A stretch of 64,000 nt of DNA from Acidiflorens sp963847715. Its GTDB lineage: Bacteria > Acidobacteriota > Terriglobia > Terriglobales > Acidobacteriaceae. Location: contig CAWKAZ010000002.1 in the NCBI GenBank assembly GCA_963847715.1, forward strand, positions 310,001 to 374,000. The letters are read 5' to 3'. Below are positions 8,942 through 17,900 of the stretch, in pieces; the stretch's first letter is position 1; the number at the start of each line of letters is the position of its first letter. The translations under genes and the position numbers were made by a program. The notes below the pieces were generated by a model. The model was not told the DNA's origin, searched no databases, and was given only the letters and a program-made list of their open reading frames with translations.

Positions 8942-9754
8942 TCAGTTCTCCATGCGTAGGTTCGACAATTTAGTTGTGTCGTCAGAAGCTTCGGGCAAGC
9001 CGGTTTCGCCCTCATGTGGTACCGTTTCTGCCCCGCTAAGAGGTATTTCCGCGATATCCAGCTTGGCCAACTCAGTAGCCAGCCAACTTTCAAGTGCGCT
9101 GAGATCTTCTTCTGGAACAAACGAGAAGCGAATTCCAGCGCGCCCCGTTTCATTGCCGTTGACCACTCTGCCAGTGATGCGCAACGTGTCGTTGGTGTGA
9201 GGCAGGGACAAGACCAGCGAGACCTCGCGGTCAATAAGCAATGGCTGATAACAATGGAGCGCCAGCCCTCCAATACTCAGGTCGCTGACCCGAGCTTCGA
9301 TAGGCCCAATATCTGACACTCTCGCAGTGACTGGAATGTCGACGGAGACACGTGCCGCGCGTCGACGTTCGAGAAGCATGGTCCCGTAGGCAGCCCGCAT
9401 GCAACGATTCGCACGCTCCAGGTCCACAGGTTTATAGATCATGAAATTTGCCCCTACCAGCAGGGCATGGGTTTCTGACCCTATATCGACCATTGCGACG
9501 ATTGTCGAGTTTCTGTTAGGGGAGGACTTACGGGCACAACGGACGACGCGAGTGGGGTCGTTACTGAGATCCCAATCCACGATGAGCGCATCAACTCTCC
9601 GGTGGGACACTACTTCAAGAGCAGAACCAATTTCTGTATAGACCTCGGTCTGTATCGCAAATGTGCCCAGAATCTGCTTCATGACTTGCAGAAGCTCAGC
9701 GTTGCCACTGAACAGCAGACCGTCTAGTTGCACTTGCTCTTTCATAACATCCAC
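8942..9754 (-). CDS. Receiver-like/PilZ fusion protein, c-di-GMP binding
   Basis: This 270-residue protein has two domains. Residues ~8-120 have a receiver-like fold pattern with an acceptor Asp at D60 (ALIVDWDL) and the conserved Lys in FMIYKPVD. The usual N-terminal acidic pair is not visible (LLFSGNAELL), so phosphorylation may be lost. Residues ~128-235 are a PilZ domain with both c-di-GMP contact motifs: ERRRAARVSV (RxxxR) and VSDLSIGGL (D/N-x-S-x-x-G). It should bind c-di-GMP and could relay it to the adjacent pilus proteins. It is transcribed toward the pilin genes and follows a lipoprotein gene by 21 bp, so co-transcription is plausible. Confidence 0.88.
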   Translation of the reverse strand: MDVMKEQVQLDGLLFSGNAELLQVMKQILGTFAIQTEVYTEIGSALEVVSHRRVDALIVDWDLSNDPTRVVRCARKSSPNRNSTIVAMVDIGSETHALLVGANFMIYKPVDLERANRCMRAAYGTMLLERRRAARVSVDIPVTARVSDIGPIEARVSDLSIGGLALHCYQPLLIDREVSLVLSLPHTNDTLRITGRVVNGNETGRAGIRFSFVPEEDLSALESWLATELAKLDIAEIPLSGAETVPHEGETGLPEASDDTTKLSNLRMEN

Positions 9755-9775
9755 CTTTGATCGAGCTCTGGTTCC

Positions 9776-10570
9776 CTAAGGCTTGTTAAGTGTCAATTCT
9801 TGAAGATCGCCGGCACAAAGACCGGATCCAACCTCGTACGTTCCGGTCATATTATGAGGGTTTGAACTGCTGTCGAGCAGAACTTGGTTGTAAAAAATGG
9901 ACCCATCGCTAGCGTCTGTTTCTACCGTGTTAGCGTTCACAAGAATGTAGGAGCCAGCGACGAAACCATTGGTGATGGTTCCGCTCACGGAACAATTGGA
10001 CCCTGTGTATGCGAGGGTTCCAGTCAGGGGGAAGGATCCATCGGAGGAAGCGACTGTACCTTGTGCCAGTGTCGCCGAGAGAGTGACACTGAGTCCGTCA
10101 GCGCCGATCACCGGTCCGCTCCATGTACCGCTGATGGACGGAACCGCGCTAGCAGTGGCCGTTCCACTGTCGCTTCCCGCACATCCACCCGTAACCGTGT
10201 ATGTCCCACTCAGCGTGGAACTGTCTGTCGAGGTTGCCGTTACCGAGAACACCTGACCGTTGACGTCGGCTGAGGTCAGCGTCACGTCCGTACCGCTTAC
10301 GGTTCCCGTGAATGATACGGGCTCGGAAACATCGAAACACATGGAGCCAACCACGTACATCGATCCAGAGAGCACGCTACCAGCTTGAGTCAGGTTGCCA
10401 CCCACATGAAATGTTCCGATCGCTGAACTGGAGGAGGTTGCTGTCACCGACCAGTTTCCGGGTGTCAGCGTGGTTTGGGGGCCATCAGTCATGGCTGGAC
10501 AAGCGGTCAGTGCGAGCGCCATAATCGCCAGCACCACCGACAAACAAAGACGAGCGCGTAAGGTTTGCAT
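9776..10570 (-). CDS. Secreted lipoprotein of unknown function
   Basis: This is a 264-residue protein with a signal sequence and the lipobox LALTAC, so it is probably lipid-anchored after Cys cleavage. The mature part is rich in Ser, Thr and Gly, with two or three internally similar beta-rich segments (SGTYTVTGGC, LSGSMYV, MTGTYEVGSG) reminiscent of acidobacterial exported proteins. I cannot assign a function. The ATG at 10570 is preferred because GGAGAA lies about 7 bases upstream; an earlier ATG at 10588 overlaps that ribosome binding site. The gene lies upstream of the receiver-PilZ gene on the same strand. Confidence 0.75.
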   Translation of the reverse strand: MQTLRARLCLSVVLAIMALALTACPAMTDGPQTTLTPGNWSVTATSSSSAIGTFHVGGNLTQAGSVLSGSMYVVGSMCFDVSEPVSFTGTVSGTDVTLTSADVNGQVFSVTATSTDSSTLSGTYTVTGGCAGSDSGTATASAVPSISGTWSGPVIGADGLSVTLSATLAQGTVASSDGSFPLTGTLAYTGSNCSVSGTITNGFVAGSYILVNANTVETDASDGSIFYNQVLLDSSSNPHNMTGTYEVGSGLCAGDLQELTLNKP

Positions 10571-10852
10571 CTTGCGTTCTCCAAACATAGATCTCTAGCT
10601 GGTAGCAGAACCGAGCTAGGTCGTCTTTATCGACACTTTTCTTGGTTATTGAGTTGGGTGACGGGTACCTAAGTAATGGCCGACAGGATTGGGCTCTACT
10701 AACGTTCAAAACAGAGAATGGCTCTTGAGATCGTCGGAGCCATCATGTGGTTTTGTTCCTTCGGCCGTGAGATGTCCAGCAAGTTGCGAGATCGTGGACA
10801 CACCCAATGGGACTTGGCGTGGAAATCGACCAAAGTAGTTGGAGGTCTTGCG

Positions 10853-13633
10853 CTAGTACTCGGAGTTTCCGGGTTGCTCCTTACCAGTCATTCGCAGCTT
10901 AGCGGCGACGTCGTCAACCGCCAGGGGCTTGCTGAAATAGTAGCCTTGAATCTCGTCACAGTGGTGGGTCCGGAGGAATGACATTTGTGCTTCGTTTTCG
11001 ACGCCCTCGGCGATCACCTTTAGGTTCAGGCTTTTCGCCATGCTGATGATTGCGGTCGTGATTGCAGCGTCATCAGGTTTCGTGGCAACATCCCGGATAA
11101 ACGAGCGGTCGATTTTTAGCTTGTTGACCCCAAACTGTCTCAAGGAAGTGAAGTTGGAGTAGCCAGTTCCGAAGTCGTCAATGGCCAGCGTCAGCCCCAT
11201 GGACCGTAGTTCCCTGAGAACAGGTAGTGTCATATCTGCACTGGCCAGCAGTAAGCTTTCCGTCAACTCTAGCTCAAGATACTGCGGGGCGAGGCCTGTC
11301 TCATCGAGCACTCGGCTGATCAGTTCGCAGAAGCCCTGCTGACGAAACTGGACAGCTGACACGTTCACTGCCACGGAAAAGCCGGCGAGACCCCTGTCCT
11401 GCCATTTCCTTGCCTGACTGCAAGCCGTCCGCAGCACCCACTCGCCGACGGGTATGATCAGTCCACTGTTCTCCGCAATTCGTATGAACTTGTCGGGTGG
11501 CACCAGACCCAAATCCGGATGTTGCCAACGAAGCAGCGCCTCGACGCCAGTGACTCTTCCCGTGGCCAGTTGCATCTGTGGCTGATACACGAGAAAGAGT
11601 TCCTTCTTGCTGAGTGCCAATCGCAGGCTCGTCTCCAAGCCCAATCTCTCGACCGCCTGCGCGTTCATATCCTCCGCGAAAAACCGGAAGTTGTTACGTC
11701 CATGGTCTTTGGCACTATACATCGCTGCGTCGGCATTCTTGATAAGCGTTTCGCAGTCTGCGCCGTGTTCGGGGAACAGACTGACGCCTATGCTGCAACT
11801 GACATTGAGGGAATGACTCTGGACGACGAATTCGGCCGTCATCGCATCCATGAGCCTCTCGGCGGCAACCGCGGCGTCGGCTTGGTCCTTCACTTCAGTC
11901 AACGTGATCAGGAATTCATCACCACCCAGACGGGCCACGGTGTCCTGTTCACGACCCCATTTCTTAAGTCGCTCTGCAACTTCTTGTAGAAGAAGGTCGC
12001 CGACCGCGTGCCCGAGTGAGTCGTTGATCACCTTGAAGCTGTCGAGATCGAGAAACAGAAGCGCGAGCTTACCCTTTTGCCGGCGAGCCCTAGCCAGTGC
12101 CTTGCCCAAGCGATCTTGAAGAAGGGTCCGATTGGGAAGTCCCGTCAGGGCATCATAGTAGGCCAGGAATTGAATCCGTTCTTCGGCGATTCTGCGAGCT
12201 GTGATGTCCTCGTTCGTCCCCTCATACCCGGTCAGTACGCCGTCTTTGAAGACGGCTCGTACATTCGCGGAAAACCACATCCGGCTTCCGTCTTTGCGGT
12301 AGACCTCGGATTCAAAGTTCTTGACGATTCCTTGCTCTCTCAGCAGGCGCCTCAACTCTTCTCGTTTATCGGGATCGACATAAACCTGGTGGGAAATGTC
12401 GCTGATACTCCCGACCATTTCCGAAGGAGAGTCGTAGCCCAGCATATGCGCCATGGCCGGATTCACAGTGGTGTACCGCCCGTCCGGCGTGCTCCGAAAG
12501 ATACCGACGGCAGCACCTTGGAAGATAGCCCGATACTTTTCTTCCGCTTCCCGAAGCGTTTGCTCAATCTGCTTACGCTCGGTGATGTTTTCAAAAGTAA
12601 CGCCAAAGCATCCTTTCCCTGCACCATAGGCTGAGACCAGGAACCACTTCCCCAAGGCTTTAATTTCGATCTCGAAACTCTCCGGCGCCCCGCTCAGTAC
12701 CACTCGACCGTATCTCTCAAGCAATTCTGGGTGCGAGTCTTCGCTCCAGGGGATGATCTCAGTAAATCTCCTGCCGACCACATTTTGTAAACCAGTCAAT
12801 TTTGCAAATGCATGGTTGACATCGAGATAGACAAAATCTATGGGGCGGCCATGGTCGTCAAGAAGCAACTCGCAGTGGGCAAAGCCCTCCAACATGTTTT
12901 CAAACAGTGAACGATAACGCTTCTCGCTCTCTTCTGCCGCGATTCGCGCGGTGATGTCGGAAATCAGACCTGTCGCCACTCGTGAGCCATTCGAGTCTAT
13001 GGTCGCCACTGCCCGATCGTGCGCCCAGAGCCACTCTCCATTCCTTCTCCGTGCCCGGCATTCGATATCGTAGGGAATCCCGTCCTTTATTAATGATTCG
13101 AACGCCAGTCCCACTCTCGCTTTGTCCTCTTCGTGGACCGAGTTAAACCAGAGGGAGTCTCCGTGTTGCCGAAACTCTTCTGCCGTGTATCCGAGGAGCT
13201 TTTCGACTTGCGGGCTGACGAAGAGTACATTGCCCTTTGCGTCCGTCTTCCACACAACTTCCGGAATGGTCGCCACTAACAACCGGTACTGTTCCTCACT
13301 CTCTCGTAAATTGCGCTCGGCTTGGCTGAGTTGCCACAATCCGCCCGCGACTCCAGGAAACTCAGCTTCCCCTTGCTGTTCGGTCATCGTGTCAAAATTC
13401 TGCGTGATGTTTGCGGCCCCCGGGACAAATGCCGTTTTGAAAGGCCAAGTCCAGAGCAGGGCAACCGTCAACATGAAAACAGATGAAACGCACAGTAGGG
13501 ACGTAGCCAGGTGAGATGACCAACCAGAAAAGCCGGGAAAAACGATTTGCCTGAGACCCTCAAGTGCCAGCGCGAGACATAGCGCAGTCGCTACGCAACG
13601 AAATATCCGAAGAAAAGGATACTGTTTGGCCAT
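10853..13633 (-). CDS. Multi-PAS GGDEF-EAL cyclic-di-GMP enzyme
   Basis: This 926-residue protein starts with two membrane helices (about 10-75). Three PAS/PAC modules follow (about 120-490), marked by VWKTDAKGNVLFVSPQVEK, GYTAEEFRQHGDSLW and IFRSTPDGRYTTVNPAMAHM. The GGDEF domain has LPNRTLLQDRL, DLDSFKVINDSLGHAVG and an intact RLGGDEFLITL. The EAL domain has GVEALLRWQHP, DDFGTGYSNFTSL and LKIDRSFI. Both catalytic signatures are intact. ATG 13633 is chosen because it falls 4 bp after the stop of the PilZ gene 13638-14000, which implies one transcript. A possible longer frame to 13723 would overlap that gene. The likely role is sensing a ligand or redox cue and setting local c-di-GMP for the PilZ partner. 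Confidence 0.92.
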   Translation of the reverse strand: MAKQYPFLRIFRCVATALCLALALEGLRQIVFPGFSGWSSHLATSLLCVSSVFMLTVALLWTWPFKTAFVPGAANITQNFDTMTEQQGEAEFPGVAGGLWQLSQAERNLRESEEQYRLLVATIPEVVWKTDAKGNVLFVSPQVEKLLGYTAEEFRQHGDSLWFNSVHEEDKARVGLAFESLIKDGIPYDIECRARRRNGEWLWAHDRAVATIDSNGSRVATGLISDITARIAAEESEKRYRSLFENMLEGFAHCELLLDDHGRPIDFVYLDVNHAFAKLTGLQNVVGRRFTEIIPWSEDSHPELLERYGRVVLSGAPESFEIEIKALGKWFLVSAYGAGKGCFGVTFENITERKQIEQTLREAEEKYRAIFQGAAVGIFRSTPDGRYTTVNPAMAHMLGYDSPSEMVGSISDISHQVYVDPDKREELRRLLREQGIVKNFESEVYRKDGSRMWFSANVRAVFKDGVLTGYEGTNEDITARRIAEERIQFLAYYDALTGLPNRTLLQDRLGKALARARRQKGKLALLFLDLDSFKVINDSLGHAVGDLLLQEVAERLKKWGREQDTVARLGGDEFLITLTEVKDQADAAVAAERLMDAMTAEFVVQSHSLNVSCSIGVSLFPEHGADCETLIKNADAAMYSAKDHGRNNFRFFAEDMNAQAVERLGLETSLRLALSKKELFLVYQPQMQLATGRVTGVEALLRWQHPDLGLVPPDKFIRIAENSGLIIPVGEWVLRTACSQARKWQDRGLAGFSVAVNVSAVQFRQQGFCELISRVLDETGLAPQYLELELTESLLLASADMTLPVLRELRSMGLTLAIDDFGTGYSNFTSLRQFGVNKLKIDRSFIRDVATKPDDAAITTAIISMAKSLNLKVIAEGVENEAQMSFLRTHHCDEIQGYYFSKPLAVDDVAAKLRMTGKEQPGNSEY

Positions 13634-13637
13634 GCTC

Positions 13638-14000
13638 TCACGCGGAGTAGGCGTTGATGGCGTCCAGGTATTGAGCCAGAGCTTTTCCACCATCGCCTTC
13701 GAATTCAAGGAACGTGATGCCATTGCCGAATTGGGGGTGGCTGGTGACGACCCGCCCTTTCATGCGCACGGAGCATTCGTTAAGCCAGAGCGTCGCGGTC
13801 ACGCAAGTACCGACTGGAAGAGTCGTCATCAATTCGACGTAACAGCCGCCCCGGCTGAGGTCGGTAGTTTTCATGCGGATGGGAACGTCTTTGCCAACCT
13901 CACGAAGCTCGATTTGAACTTGAATGGAATGGCGAGGATCGCGCCGGCGGTCGGGCGGTGCCAGAGCGTGGTTCACGAGATGCTGGTCAAGAAAAGTCAC
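13638..14000 (-). CDS. Stand-alone PilZ domain protein
   Basis: This 120-residue protein is essentially one PilZ domain. The RxxxR motif is in DRRRDPRHSIQV and the second contact motif is TTDLSRGGCYVEL (D-x-S-x-x-G), so c-di-GMP binding is expected. It is upstream of, and nearly touching, the GGDEF-EAL gene (4 bp gap), a typical enzyme-effector pairing. The target is unknown; pilus assembly or exopolysaccharide are common PilZ outputs. Confidence 0.88.
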   Translation of the reverse strand: MTFLDQHLVNHALAPPDRRRDPRHSIQVQIELREVGKDVPIRMKTTDLSRGGCYVELMTTLPVGTCVTATLWLNECSVRMKGRVVTSHPQFGNGITFLEFEGDGGKALAQYLDAINAYSA

Positions 14001-14282
14001 GTTGTCGGCTCCGGTCCGGTTCTTGACAATTGCCAGAACCCGGCTAACTTATCGGCACACCGGTAGAATTCTGTTCGGTCAGGTGTCAATCCATCTGTTA
14101 CGAAAGTTTAAGAAATGAGAAGGCAGACCCCAGAAGCGTTTCAGAACGCACAGTCTTCGGTGCTCCCGAACCTGCGAAAAACCGGGGCCAGCTCTGATCC
14201 TCGTCGATCTTGTCGCCGTAGTCTTTAAGCAGCTCGCTGTCGAGCGTGCAGAACACAAGTTGCCGACCCTCATCACAGCCGG
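14001..14282. other. Gap with a small unassigned frame
   Basis: A minus-strand frame (14098-14316) encodes a 72-residue peptide that overlaps the 3' end of the integrase remnant and resembles nothing I know. It may be a gene fragment joined to the decayed integrase. No ribosome binding site or motif supports it as a gene. The promoter of the PilZ/GGDEF-EAL pair should lie near 14001-14090. Confidence 0.3.
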
Positions 14283-14759
14283 TCACGCGCAGCCACAACT
14301 GGACTCGCGCCGCCAATCGCGTCGATCGACATCTTCGAGGTTAAGCTTGTGGTAGGACTTCCTGAAGTAGTTCAAGGCGGGGCTGTACGCTACCAGCGTC
14401 TTCGGCTTCTTCGTGAGCTTAGTTTCGTCAAGGAAATCGCCGACGGCTGCAGCGATTGACCTGTTCTTTTTTGGTCGTTAGGCACGACTGTGACGCCATT
14501 GTTCACAGCATTCAGTTCAGCTTCCTTGCGCAGGCGCCTGGCACCGGCGTCGGCCGGGTCCTTGCCGACGGACAAGCGTATGCGCTTGCTCCCTCGCGCC
14601 ACTCAAGGTAATAAGCGCCTTCCGTGTGGTTTCCGGCTTGCCGTCGACGACAACCAAGTCAGGTTTGACGCGGCCGTTCGCGGAGAGCACAACACGGCAA
14701 TACCGCACCCCTGGCGGGAGTTGGACCCTCTTGGTGAGATTGCCTTCCCGGTGGGCCAT
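14283..14759 (-). pseudogene. Decayed tyrosine integrase, N-terminal part only
   Basis: Reading three frames in turn gives an acidobacterial phage-type integrase N-terminus. Frame one starts MAHREGNLTKRVQLPPG and runs to VVVDGKPET. After a 1-nt loss near 14,622 and another near 14,600 it continues as SKRIRLSVGKDPADAGARR and AELNAVNNGVTVVPNDQK. A further shift near 14,468 gives AAVGDFLDETKLTKKPKT, then AYSPALNYFRKSYHKLN, which is the core-binding domain. The frame then hits a stop. The catalytic R-H-R-Y domain is absent, so it cannot be active. It reads away from the tRNA 3' fragment at 14829, as expected for an element integrated at a tRNA gene. Confidence 0.8.
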
Positions 14760-14828
14760 CGGTGATCCTCCCTGATTCTGGTATCAGTGTAGGTATCACC
14801 GGCTTACAAGTAACAGATAACAAAAGTA

Positions 14829-14853
14829 TGGCGGAGAGAGTGGGATTCGAATC
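14829..14853 (-). other. tRNA 3'-end fragment, likely attachment-site remnant
   Basis: On the minus strand the sequence reads as a T-loop (GATTCGAAT), the 3' half of a T-stem, the acceptor strand CTCTCTCCG and CCA. The 5' side does not pair properly with the T-stem and no tRNA body lies upstream. It is therefore only the 3' end of a tRNA (Ser-like), the segment usually duplicated when an integrase inserts into a tRNA gene. It lies about 70 bp from the start of the decayed integrase. Confidence 0.7.
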
Positions 14854-14935
14854 CGCGCACAAACGTAAATTCAACAACATGCAGGGCCACGGATGGCATG
14901 AAAGTAAGTGAAAAGCAGTGGTAAACCAACAAACA

Positions 14936-14954
14936 GATTGCAAACGGATCGCAG
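14936..14954 (+). repeat. Direct repeat, left copy (island edge)
   Basis: The sequence gattgcaaacggatcgcag recurs at 28426-28445 in the same orientation with a single-base insertion. The right copy lies immediately after the integrase stop codon. The pair may be an integrase 3' remnant or an attachment-site arm. Confidence 0.6.
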
Positions 14955-14962
14955 ATCCTGCC

Positions 14963-17900
14963 CTAGTTGAGCGTTATGACAATCGGCCCAAGTGTTTTTT
15001 GGTTGCCGCTGTCGCTTTGGGTCATAGCGGCCTGGGCCACTACCATAATCTTGACGGTTTGTGGTGGCGGCGGAGGGGGACCGCTCCCGCCAGAACTACC
15101 GCCACAGGAGATCATTGCCGCCAGGGCCGCCACAGCAAACAATGCCAGCATTAGCTTCGCTCTTCTTCTTCCCCCTACCAAACACAAGAGCACTAACGAG
15201 GCGAGGAAAAAGCCTGCGCGCGATCGCAAAGCCGCGCGACGTTTCCCGGAGGCCGTTGCCGTGTCCGTTACAGTCAGCTGCACGGTGGTCGTACCATCGT
15301 CATTGAGCGTGGCGGGGGACGGAGAAACGCTGCAAGTCAGAGTGTTTAGGGGAGATTCGCAAAACACCATGATGCTGCTCGTGTAGTGATTGACCGAAGT
15401 CAGCGTCACATTGAACATGGCTGACTGACCTCCCGAAAGGGTAGCAGTTGTTTTATCGAGGGATGCGGTGAAGTCGCCCACTCGCAGAATCGCGTTGACC
15501 GTATGAGAGACAATATCCGCCGTCCCGACGATTTGGAGCGGGTAGTCGTTCGCCGCAACCTGATTGGAGCTGAAGCTGAATGCGGCTGATGGACCTGAGG
15601 TGTAGAGAGCGGTTTGCGGACCACACGACGCACCAGCGGGCAGGCCATTGCAGACGAAGGTCAGCGGTTCATTCAGCCCATAGGTCGAACTGGAATTCAT
15701 CGTGGCGACAAAACTGCCAGTTGGCCCAACGACAATAGTTGTAGGGTTGATGCTTAGAGAAAAATCTCCGATTCCCATCTTGAAGGTTGCTGCTGCTACT
15801 ACAAAGCCATCCGTGCCGCTAACTGTCACATTCTGACTGCCAAATGGCGTCGAGGTAGATGTGGCGATCGTGACACTTACGGTTTCCGATTGACCGGGAA
15901 GAATCGGTAAAGAAGGGGCACTAAAAACGCAGGAACCGCCAGCGGGTAAACCACTGCACTTGAAGGATGAAAAAGTCCCGGAGTAACCCCCTTCACTTGT
16001 GATTCCGAAGAACATCTCGAAGGTTTCACCCGGTTCTACTGTGACATTTGTGCTCTGCGGAGTAAGGGGATACGAAAGTTGCGCCGTTACTCCCACCTGA
16101 GCGTTCGGATTCGGTTTGGAACCATAGGCAACAGCTGTTTGGGAACCCAGCGTGGCATAAATTGCGAAGACGTGGGTTGCGTCAAAACCAGAGCCCAAAT
16201 TGAAAGACACATCCTGTGTCTGTTGCCCAGCATTGAAGTGCACACTGGCAGGAAGTTGAATGGCAGGATCGCTAGCTGCCAGAGTGACCGTCTCAGACGA
16301 AGTAGCGGGCAGGTCAAGCGCTACGGTCGCCTTGCCGCTGTTGCCGACAACAGGATTTGAATCCAGAGCAATGTCAAGGGCCGGAGCCGGAGATGCTGGA
16401 ATAGTAGTAAAAGCCGAAGAGAAGCCGATGAGGTCTACCAAATCTGTCGCGCCGTCGCCATTAAAATCCGCACCGACGAAAGGATAACTGCCCGCCTGAA
16501 GCTGGTAAGTGTGGTCAGTAATGATGAACGTACCGTCGCCTACGCCTTGGAGAATAACGAGGCGGGGCTCGATGAGAAATGCCCATGGCGGTGCTATCCA
16601 GCAGCGCACCGCGATATCGGGAATGCCATCGCCATTGAAGTCCCCCACGAAGGCCGGATTGAACGAGGGATCGGTGACACCGGGAAGATCATAGCTGGGT
16701 TGCTGTTGAAACGTACCGTTGGCAGAGCCCAGATAAACCGTGATACCTGGCTGATAAAGGAGCCCATTCTGTCCGAAGTCACCGTTCGGGTCCCGATTCT
16801 GAATCAGGTCGGGGTAGCCATCGTGATTCACGTCGGCCAAAGCCACAGCCCCAAAGTGAGAGATCAGAGTTGTCGGGGTCTGAAATGTTCCGTCCCCATT
16901 GCCGAGAACCTCGATAAGGTCGTCGCCGCTGTCTACCCATCCCACATTAGTGTTGAGGCCGATCAGCAGATCAATTTTCCCGTCGTGGTTGAGGTCCAGC
17001 GCAAAGAACTGCTGAGGTGGGTCAGCACCCAACATCGGAAACAGTTGCGAGGGTAGCTGAGTAAATGTCCCGTCTCCGTGACCCAGAAAAACATCGAACT
17101 CCCATTTCTGCCCAGTCGAATCCGTTCCCATTACCGCGAAATCCAGCTTCCCGTCCTTGTTGAAATCTCCTGCGACAACTTGCAGAGGATTGGGCAAAGT
17201 AGTGAGCGTGACTGGAGCCGCAAAGGTGCCATCCCCGTTGCCGCGAAAGAAGGCGACGTTAAAGACGCTGTTGGTGCCGTCGTAGGTGTTGATGTAGATC
17301 ACGTCTTCCGCTGAAGCAATACGGAAAGCACCGGCAATAAATCTTGGAACCGGAATGGTTTCGCCCACCGTAATCGGTGTACGGACGGCGGGCATGAACT
17401 TGCCGGTTCCATCGTTCAGCATCGCGGTGAGTTGACTGGGCTCATTCACGTCAACTCCATACTCAACCAAAAACAAGTCTGGCTTGCCGTCTCCGTTCAG
17501 GTCAGCAATCTCCATGGGAGCTTGTGAATTCGGAGCATTGATCGGCCCTCCACCTATGTACCCAATCGTTTCGCCTTGGGGATCGCCGTAGCCTCCGGCC
17601 CCATCGTTGAAAAAAAAGCTGGCCTGATTTTCCAGAGAGTCTGCAGTGATAATTTCCGGCTTACCGTCACCATTGAAATCCGCGACGATCAGGGAGTATG
17701 CGCTCGTCCCGCCACGATAGATCTGCGCCGGAGCAAGATTTCCATGCCCGTCCCCATTCAGAACAGAGAGCAAGAACCCGCCCGGCGCACCATAGCCCGC
17801 CCCGCCGCTGTTTGGATAAAACACCGCAGAGCCAACGACATCGAGGTGCCCGTCGCCATTAACATCGGCGACTTTGACAGCGGGGTCGAAGTCGCCCAGT

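Noticed and set aside
10718..10981. Plus-strand frame with a hydrophobic stretch (STKVVGGLALVLGVSGLLLT)
   Set aside because: It overlaps the 3' end of the GGDEF-EAL gene in antisense and has no ribosome binding site or continued protein-like sequence.
14098..14316. 72-residue minus-strand frame beside the fossil integrase
   Set aside because: It overlaps the integrase remnant and lacks support; it may be a fragment of a lost gene.
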